This document shows, one piece after another, positions 1 to 5,143 of a stretch of 7,116 nucleotides of DNA. This DNA is from an uncultured Fidelibacterota bacterium. GTDB taxonomy: Bacteria > Fidelibacterota > Fidelibacteria > Fidelibacterales > Fidelibacteraceae. The stretch is from the NCBI GenBank assembly GCA_937862595.1, contig CALMFL010000160.1, positions 1 to 7,116 on the forward strand. The letters are read 5' to 3'. The position numbers were made by a program, and so were the translations under genes. The notes under the pieces were generated by a model. That model made no database searches. It had not been told where the DNA came from and saw only the letters and a program-made list of their open reading frames with translations. The first letter of the stretch is position 1; every line of letters begins with the position of its first letter.

Positions 1-17
1 GACTTCTTTTCTGCCAT
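1..17 (-). CDS. Probable 5' end of a divergent gene (partial)
   Basis: Read on the minus strand, the left edge gives ATG GCA GAA AAG AAG and runs off the window, encoding M-A-E-K-K. A purine-rich stretch containing AAGGGAAG lies about five bases upstream of this ATG (plus positions 21-29), a good ribosome-binding-site position. The start also lies just beside an AT-rich gap that would then serve two divergent genes. A lysine-rich N-terminus of this kind is common in cytoplasmic proteins, but five residues allow no functional call. The alternative is chance, since the stretch is only 17 bases. The call rests on the start codon, the ribosome-binding site and the position together. Confidence 0.4.
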
Positions 18-35
18 CTTCTTCCCTTTCTGGTA

Positions 36-65
36 TTGTGTAACATGTTAATATATATACTTTTT
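36..65 (+). promoter_or_regulatory. Candidate Bacteroidota-type promoter for the CPBP gene
   Basis: TTG at 36-38 is followed, after 19 bases, by TACTTTTT at 58-65. This resembles the Bacteroidota -33 TTG and -7 TAnnTTTG elements, with the last base of the -7 box mismatched. It lies in an AT-rich gap (about 18-158) between two apparently divergent gene starts, where promoters are expected. It would give a leader of roughly 85-90 bases. No good sigma70-type TTGACA/TATAAT pair was seen. In DNA this AT-rich such matches arise easily by chance. Confidence 0.3.
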
Positions 66-143
66 AGATTGGTGTCAAGCATAATACTTGTTAATTATAT
101 GATTAAAATTTTTAAAAAAATATCTTATATTATTCATATTCGT

Positions 144-148
144 GGAGG
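144..148 (+). promoter_or_regulatory. Ribosome binding site of the CPBP gene
   Basis: GGAGG lies 10 bases before the ATG at 159. It is the clearest Shine-Dalgarno sequence in the window and decides the start of the large gene. The frame is open back to a TTG at 36, but the 123 bases in between are strongly AT-rich, unlike the gene body, and encode no plausible extension. Confidence 0.75.
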
Positions 149-158
149 ATACGGAAGA

Positions 159-3100
159 ATGAAGAAGAACACCTTGCTTTACCTTGCCCTGATATTGGCA
201 ATAATCGGGATCATATACAGCCTGACCGCGTTTGACCGGGCTTTTCCGATCGTGAACGTGCGCATCAGCGCCGATAAACACGACATTCTGCGCAAGGCGG
301 ATTCCCTGACGCAGCGTTTTGCTTTCATGGATTCCACCTTCCGTTCCGTCGCCGTCTTCGATACGGACGAACGCTTTAAGAATTTTGTCGAACTGGAAGG
401 CGGCGGCGTCGAGGTCTTCCAGGAGATCGTGAATACGGAAATATACCATCCTTACACCTGGAGGGTGCGGCAATTCAATATCAATGAGATCCGCGAGCTG
501 GAATATGCCTTTTCCCCCTCCGGCGATCTTCTGGGTTTTCGCCTGACGCTTCCGGACAGCTTGCCTGGAGCGGACATTGCGGACCCGCGCTCCCCGCAAG
601 ACCTGATCGCCCGGGAAACGCAGCGGGACCTGCTGCCCGACCTGAGCGGCTATGCCCTGATCGAACAAAGTTCAGAATTGAAGGAGGGCGGCCGACGGGA
701 CCATCTCTTTACCTACGAACGAAAGGATGCTGGCATCGGCGAAGGCAGCTACCGTATGCGGATCCGTGTCAGCGGGGATGAGCTGACCCTGATAAGTCCC
801 TTTGTAAAGATCCCGGATGCCTTTGACCTGCGCTATGAGGAAATGCGCTCGGCAAACACGACCATCTCCCTTATCGGGCAGGCCGTCATGCTGGTTCTCT
901 ACGGGATACTCGGGGTGGGGGTTGCGCTCTTCTTTATGCTGCGAAAGAAAATACTGCTCTGGAAACCGGCGCTGAAATGGTCTGTCTTCATCGGCGTCAT
1001 GGTCTTCCTTGCACAGCTGACGACGATCTCGCTCGCCTGGTTCTCGTATGACACCTCGCTTTCGTCCGCGCAGTTCATGATGCAGCAGACCTTCATGGCC
1101 CTGCTGCAGGGACTGCTGATCGCCCTGATATTTTTTATATCCTCGATGGCGGGCGAAGGATTGGACCGACAGGCCTTCCCCGGGCATATACAGTTCTGGA
1201 GATCCTGGTCCCCCACGATCGGCGCCTCCCGCGAGATCATGCGCCAGACGGTTTTCGGATACCTGTGGGCGTTCTTTATGGTCGGGTTCATTACCTTTTT
1301 CTACTGGGTCACGAATCATGTGTTTGACTGGTGGAGCCCGGCGGAGAACATGGTGGACCCCAATGTGCTGGCCTTGCCCTTGCCCTGGCTCCTGCCTGCG
1401 GCAAATTCCCTGCAGGCGGGGTTCTGGGAGGAATGCCTGTTCCGTGCGGTTCCCCTGGCGGGCGCCGTCCTGATCGGAAAAAATTTCAGAAAAAAGGGCC
1501 TTTGGATCGCCCTGGCGCTGATCTTTCAGGCGCTCATTTTCGGCTCCATGCATGCAAACTACGCACAGCAGCCGGCCTATGCACGCATCATTGAGATGCT
1601 GATCCCCTTCGTCCTCTACGGCCTGATCTATATCCGCTGGGGATTGCTCCCGGTGGTGGTCTCGCACTTTGTCTATGATATCGTTCTGATGGCAATGCCC
1701 CTCTTTCTGCTTTCCTCCCCGGGCATCTGGCTTCACAGGATTTTTGCCATCCTTGCCGCGCTGATCCCCCTGCTGGTCGTGATCCGGCGCCGTATCCGGG
1801 CAAAGGCCTGGTATGTGCTCCGGGAGCACGACTTCAACGCGGGCTATCGCGAAGCGGAGCCTTCCGGCAATGCCGGACCCGAGAAGGAGATCCGGATCCC
1901 GGCGACGCAATCCTACCGCACGTTTCCCCTAAGCGTGGCCGTCGCCGCCCTGCTGGGCGGGTGCGCCCTCTGGATCCTGCTGACGCCCTTCGAACAGGAT
2001 GTCGCCCGGCTGGACCTTGACCGTCGTCAGGCGCTGTCCATTGCCGGCAGTTTCACGGAAAAACAGATCGGGGGGTTTGATACGCTGGGATTGTCGCCCT
2101 ACCTGAGATGCGAGAGCGATATCGGGAACAGCGAACGCTTTGTCTGGGAGCAAAGCGATCAAAAAACCTTCCGGGACCTCTACCGGACCGTGCTCTCGGC
2201 AAATCATTTCATCGTCAGCTACAAGAAATTTGAAGGCGATATCCGGGATCGTTCCGAGCAGGTGGATGTCGTGATCGGCCGGGACGGAGACGTCCTTGCA
2301 TGGCGGCATGAGATCCCCGAGTACCGCCCGGGTGCCTCGCTGAACGAAGCCGAAGCACGCACGATCGCCGAAGCGGGATTGCAAACGCATCTCGGCGTCT
2401 GTATCGACAGCCTGGAAACGGTCCGGGTCTCACCCGAAAAGCGGGATGCGCGGACCGACTGGACCTTTATTCTCCGGGACGCGAAAACAGGCCTGAAAGA
2501 CGGCGATATACGCTATATCGCAACGGTGAGCGGAGATAAGCTCAGCGGCATAAGAACGCAGGTCCATATCACCGAATCCTGGGAACGCGCACAAAAGAAA
2601 GAAAGCATCCTTCAGACGATCCTGTATGCGGTTTCAAAGGTCATCGGGGTCGGTTTCCTGATCAGCGTGTTGATCCTGGGTATCGTTGCCTGGACCAAAA
2701 AACAATTCAATGTCACGATATTCCTTCTTTTTCTCGCTTTGTTCATTTTTACGTCCCTGACGCAGGGAGCGCTGATGTCCCAGGTGATCTTCGGACAATT
2801 CCCCACCTCGGAGCCTCGCGGAAACCTGATCCTGACGCTCGCGATCAGCCTCGTTCTGGGCGCTGTGTTCAGCGGGTTCTTTTACGGCATTCCGGCCGGG
2901 TACATGGCGCGCGCGCCGCTGCAGGTGCAGCGGAACGAGAACCTGATCGCCTTGAAAGGGGTCGGTCTCGGACTGCTGTTCGCAGGCGTAACGGCCTTTG
3001 CCCGGGGGGATTTTTACGGCTACGGGCCCTTTGCCGTCCGTCCTGCGGATATCGACTCCCTGGCTCCCTTCCTTTCTTCGGTCCTGAACGGAGTGGAAGG

Positions 3101-3503
3101 CTATTTTATCATGCTGATCCGTCTGCTGGCGCCGGTCGTCATTGCCGACCGCCTCAGCCGCGGCTGGCAGGAAAAAAGGATCCCGGCCCTGATCCTGCTT
3201 CTCCTTTCCGGCTTCATGTTCGCCGGAAAACTGCCCCTGTCCGGGTGGCTTGCCGGCGGCGCGGCGGCGGGAGTGTTCATGGCGGCGCTGTATATCCTCG
3301 TTCTGCGCTATAATATGATCTATCTGCCCATGATGGCCGCCACGGCGCTTATCCTGGAAATGCTGCAGTATCTGCTCGTGGATCCTGCGGTATTCACGAT
3401 CGCCCATGTGCTGGTATCGGCGGCCGTCATTTCAGCGCTCGGGATCTTCAGCGTTTGGGGCGTTTACCGCCTGCGCCTCCTGCAGCCGAAAAACGGCACC
3501 TGA
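159..3503 (+). CDS. CPBP-family intramembrane metalloprotease, tandem-duplicated with a degenerate second half
   Basis: This is a 1114-residue polytopic membrane protein with an N-terminal anchor (about 5-24), an extracytoplasmic domain (about 25-235), then membrane helices from about 236 to 545. The CPBP (Abi/Rce1-type) signature is complete in this half: EExxxR at E424-E425-R429, FxxxH at F461-H465, and HxxxD at H503-D507, inside hydrophobic helices. These residues form the glutamate/histidine metal site of the family, so cleavage of a membrane or lipoprotein-like substrate is likely; the substrate is unknown. A basic cytoplasmic linker (about 545-587) leads to a second anchor (about 591-610), a second extracytoplasmic domain (about 611-816) and about eight more helices. 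This second half aligns with the first but lacks the catalytic residues. Plain CPBP proteins are usually 200-350 residues, so this one is about three to five times larger. The start follows the GGAGG at 144-148. The gene appears monocistronic. Family assignment is firm; biological role is not known. Confidence 0.9.
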   Translation: MKKNTLLYLALILAIIGIIYSLTAFDRAFPIVNVRISADKHDILRKADSLTQRFAFMDSTFRSVAVFDTDERFKNFVELEGGGVEVFQEIVNTEIYHPYTWRVRQFNINEIRELEYAFSPSGDLLGFRLTLPDSLPGADIADPRSPQDLIARETQRDLLPDLSGYALIEQSSELKEGGRRDHLFTYERKDAGIGEGSYRMRIRVSGDELTLISPFVKIPDAFDLRYEEMRSANTTISLIGQAVMLVLYGILGVGVALFFMLRKKILLWKPALKWSVFIGVMVFLAQLTTISLAWFSYDTSLSSAQFMMQQTFMALLQGLLIALIFFISSMAGEGLDRQAFPGHIQFWRSWSPTIGASREIMRQTVFGYLWAFFMVGFITFFYWVTNHVFDWWSPAENMVDPNVLALPLPWLLPAANSLQAGFWEECLFRAVPLAGAVLIGKNFRKKGLWIALALIFQALIFGSMHANYAQQPAYARIIEMLIPFVLYGLIYIRWGLLPVVVSHFVYDIVLMAMPLFLLSSPGIWLHRIFAILAALIPLLVVIRRRIRAKAWYVLREHDFNAGYREAEPSGNAGPEKEIRIPATQSYRTFPLSVAVAALLGGCALWILLTPFEQDVARLDLDRRQALSIAGSFTEKQIGGFDTLGLSPYLRCESDIGNSERFVWEQSDQKTFRDLYRTVLSANHFIVSYKKFEGDIRDRSEQVDVVIGRDGDVLAWRHEIPEYRPGASLNEAEARTIAEAGLQTHLGVCIDSLETVRVSPEKRDARTDWTFILRDAKTGLKDGDIRYIATVSGDKLSGIRTQVHITESWERAQKKESILQTILYAVSKVIGVGFLISVLILGIVAWTKKQFNVTIFLLFLALFIFTSLTQGALMSQVIFGQFPTSEPRGNLILTLAISLVLGAVFSGFFYGIPAGYMARAPLQVQRNENLIALKGVGLGLLFAGVTAFARGDFYGYGPFAVRPADIDSLAPFLSSVLNGVEGYFIMLIRLLAPVVIADRLSRGWQEKRIPALILLLLSGFMFAGKLPLSGWLAGGAAAGVFMAALYILVLRYNMIYLPMMAATALILEMLQYLLVDPAVFTIAHVLVSAAVISALGIFSVWGVYRLRLLQPKNGT
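1914..3503 (+). other. Degenerate second CPBP-like unit (internal duplication, residues 586-1114)
   Basis: Two gapless stretches tie this half to residues 1-585. V204-S-G-D (running through F222 and N233) matches V790-S-G-D (through W808 and S816), including I212/I798, V216/V802 and I218/I804. G122-D-L-L-G-F-R followed by LP and PGA matches G710-D-V-L-A-W-R followed by IP and PGA. Order and topology repeat as well: anchor, extracytoplasmic domain, helices. At the expected catalytic positions, EExxxR falls in a stretch around E980-R988 with no EE pair. F461xxxH465 corresponds to F1019xxxG1023. H503 and D507, aligned through P498/P1057, correspond to T1062 and L1066. The half therefore looks like a pseudo-protease. 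The membrane-part alignment is by eye and less secure than the extracytoplasmic part. Confidence 0.7.
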
Positions 3504-3505
3504 TC

Positions 3506-3625
3506 ATGCCGGACCCGCACCCGGATTATGTGCGCTTGTTCCGGCAGTCCGGCAAGGGAACGCATCGGCTGAGATCCGCCCTGTTCACCCGGAACCTTTT
3601 TCCTTTTTCATTGTATTTGATTTGA
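3506..3625 (+). CDS. Possible small protein or gene remnant, 39 codons
   Basis: An ATG two bases after the CPBP stop (TGATCATG) opens a 39-codon frame beginning MPDPHPDYVRLF. About 25 of its first 30 codons end in G or C, like the real genes here, while the frame one base away is much poorer in G/C third positions. The last nine codons run into the T-rich stretch and lose this bias. There is no Shine-Dalgarno sequence; expression would depend on coupling to the upstream stop. The peptide has no recognisable domain. The same bases also form hairpins, so the region may be structural or decayed sequence instead of a gene. Confidence 0.2.
   Translation: MPDPHPDYVRLFRQSGKGTHRLRSALFTRNLFPFSLYLI
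3538..3608 (+). terminator. Possible intrinsic terminator after the CPBP gene
   Basis: GTTCCGG at 3538-3544 can pair with CCGGAAC at 3589-3595 (7 bp). The long loop may pair further (AGGG 3555-3558 with CCCT 3579-3582). One base after the stem come two T5 runs, 3597-3601 and 3604-3608. Stem plus T tract fits a Rho-independent terminator between the CPBP gene and the following operon, but the 44-base loop is much longer than usual. A smaller hairpin, GTTC 3583-3586 with GAAC 3592-3595, could act instead. Confidence 0.35.
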
Positions 3626-3641
3626 ATTACCTGTAATTTTT
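3611..3641 (+). promoter_or_regulatory. Candidate promoter of the GWxTD operon
   Basis: TTG at 3611-3613 is separated by 20 bases from TAATTTTT at 3634-3641, again resembling the Bacteroidota TTG / TAnnTTTG pair with only the final G missing. Its layout is nearly the same as the candidate at 36-65. It lies directly after the possible terminator and before three tightly packed genes, as an operon promoter should. Transcription would begin around 3646-3650, almost on the start codon, implying a leaderless or very short-leader message. No Shine-Dalgarno sequence is visible here, which fits that reading. Confidence 0.35.
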
Positions 3642-3645
3642 TTAC

Positions 3646-4878
3646 ATGATGCCAATGAAACGCCGCAGCTATATTATTTTCGCTCTCCTTCTGATCTTTG
3701 TCGGATCGCAGTGCGGCGCCCAGGCCTTTCAGAAAAAATGGAAGATCGGACCGGAATACAAGATCGAATACCTGATCCGTCCGGGCGCAGGAGCCGGGGA
3801 AGGGGAGCTCGAGGTCAGGCTGAGCATTCCTTACGATGAGATCCTCTTCGTCAAGAACAACGCGAATTTCAACGGGCGTTTCGACGTTTCCATCATGATC
3901 TTTGAAGGCAAGGAAAAACGCATCAGCGAAAGCTGGGTGGAAAAGGCGACGCTGAATGAATTCAGGATCACGAATTCCCGGAAAAAAGCGTTTGACATTC
4001 AGCGCGTTTATCCGCTGCCGCCCGGAAAATACCGCCTGGAAGTGCTGGTCACGGATCTGAAGACCCAGAACCGCAGGAAACAGGTCAAGGAGGTCGACAT
4101 GAGCCGCCTGAACGAAGGCTCCTGGATGATGGGAGATCTGTATTTTGTGGATGACGGGATCATTTCTAAAGACAGCAACGCGGTCCCCGAAGCCATCTAT
4201 ATCGCCTTTGCCGCATCCGGGATCAACGGCACCTACCCCTTCACTTATACCCTGCTTTCAAACGGAAAGCCGCTGAAGCAGGGAACCTTCGACCTGAACC
4301 TTGTCGCCCGGAAACACGAGTACAGTTTTCCGGTCCGGACCGCGGACCTGAGCTACAATCAGTATTACCTTGTGTTGAAGACCCGCGTGGACGGGCACGA
4401 TTACGAACGCAGCATCCCCCTGCGTATCGCATGGAGCGGTACGAACGCCCTGATCCCAAACCTGGACGAAGCGATCGAACAGATGCTCTATCTCTCCCAC
4501 ATGGGATTTTTCCCCGCCCGCGTTTATAAAAAAGCTTTGAACGGGAATACGGAAGAACAGAAAGCCTTCTTCACCGAGACCTGGGATAAGATGGATCCCA
4601 CCCCGGGCACCGAATCCAACGAACTGATGAACGAATATTATTTCCGCGTGCAGACGGCAAACCGGCGTTTTTCGGGACACAAGGAAGGCTGGCGCAGCGA
4701 TCAGGGCATGATCTATATCATTTACGGAGAGCCCGATGCCGTGGAAGAACATTACATGGAGATCGACAGCAAGCCCTACATTATCTGGTACTATTACACC
4801 GTGAACCGGCGGTTCATGTTCGTGGATTATACCGGCTTCGGGGATTTTCAGTTAACGGAACCCTTCAGCGAGTACTAA
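3646..4878 (+). CDS. Secreted GWxTD-domain protein
   Basis: This is a 410-residue exported protein. The N-terminus has a basic stretch (MKRR, from M4), a hydrophobic core (about 9-20) and a likely signal peptidase I site after AQA at about residue 27. A Cys at 23 is not in a convincing lipobox. Residues 28-265 look like beta-rich extracytoplasmic domains. The C-terminal GWxTD domain (about 270-405) is clear: W313 with DPTPGT (317-322), NE 325-326, the GWxTD core as G348-W-R-S-D352 with Ser in place of Thr, then the IYIIYGEPD stretch to 364, W381 and GFGDF (397-401). GWxTD proteins are found mainly in FCB and Acidobacteria lineages; their biochemical role is not established. The first ATG (3646) is given, but ATG 3655 (M4) gives a cleaner signal peptide; no Shine-Dalgarno sequence separates them. 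It is the first gene of a three-gene operon and its stop overlaps the next start. Confidence 0.88.
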   Translation: MMPMKRRSYIIFALLLIFVGSQCGAQAFQKKWKIGPEYKIEYLIRPGAGAGEGELEVRLSIPYDEILFVKNNANFNGRFDVSIMIFEGKEKRISESWVEKATLNEFRITNSRKKAFDIQRVYPLPPGKYRLEVLVTDLKTQNRRKQVKEVDMSRLNEGSWMMGDLYFVDDGIISKDSNAVPEAIYIAFAASGINGTYPFTYTLLSNGKPLKQGTFDLNLVARKHEYSFPVRTADLSYNQYYLVLKTRVDGHDYERSIPLRIAWSGTNALIPNLDEAIEQMLYLSHMGFFPARVYKKALNGNTEEQKAFFTETWDKMDPTPGTESNELMNEYYFRVQTANRRFSGHKEGWRSDQGMIYIIYGEPDAVEEHYMEIDSKPYIIWYYYTVNRRFMFVDYTGFGDFQLTEPFSEY

Positions 4879-5138
4879 TGGACAAATTCAGAAAAAAAAT
4901 AGACAGGATCGACGACCAGCTGGTCAAACTGCTCGATGAACGCATGGGGCTCGCGTTTGAGATCGGCAGGGTCAAGAAAGAAAAAAACCTTCAGGTGCTG
5001 GATGCCGGCCGTGAGAAGGAAGTGTTCGAACACCTTGAGTCCCTGCCCAAGGAAACGATCCGCGACGATGAAGTGAAGGAATTGTTCGAGCACATTATCA
5101 CGATCAGCCGCCGGCACGGCGAGCGGGGACGTCGCTGA
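4878..5138 (+). CDS. Chorismate mutase, AroQ class (monofunctional, short)
   Basis: This 86-residue, all-helical cytoplasmic enzyme should convert chorismate to prephenate on the route to phenylalanine and tyrosine. Aligned by eye to the mutase domain of E. coli PheA, the active-site residues are present: R5 (Arg11), R22 (Arg28), K33 (Lys39), D42 (Asp48), R45 (Arg51), E46 (Glu52) and S77 (Ser84). The position of Gln88, which is Gln or Glu in active AroQ enzymes, appears to be G81, with E82 next to it. The C-terminal helix is short and ends in a basic GERGRR tail. Length fits a stand-alone AroQ domain, with no prephenate dehydratase or DAHP synthase fused. The start is fixed because R5 is needed and because ATG overlaps the GWxTD stop by one base (TAATG), which suggests translational coupling in the absence of a good ribosome binding site. 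AroQ family membership is secure; full activity is less so. Confidence 0.9.
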   Translation: MDKFRKKIDRIDDQLVKLLDERMGLAFEIGRVKKEKNLQVLDAGREKEVFEHLESLPKETIRDDEVKELFEHIITISRRHGERGRR

Positions 5139-5143
5139 TCCGG

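Noticed and set aside
91..106. Inverted repeat TTAAT/ATTAA as an operator
   Set aside because: Only five base pairs in very AT-rich DNA, where such repeats are expected by chance; not listed as a feature.
36..158. N-terminal extension of the CPBP protein from TTG at 36
   Set aside because: The stretch is AT-rich non-coding-like sequence, and GGAGG sits correctly before the ATG at 159, where a normal membrane anchor begins.
672..1910. 412-codon open frame on the minus strand inside the CPBP gene
   Set aside because: It lies antisense to clear membrane-helix and CPBP-motif coding sequence. Its product is a charged, low-complexity chain with no domain, as expected from the complement of a gene with G/C-rich third positions.
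3646..3732. GWxTD protein as a lipoprotein via Cys23
   Set aside because: The residues before the Cys (G-S-Q) do not fit a lipobox, and a signal peptidase I site after AQA is a better match.
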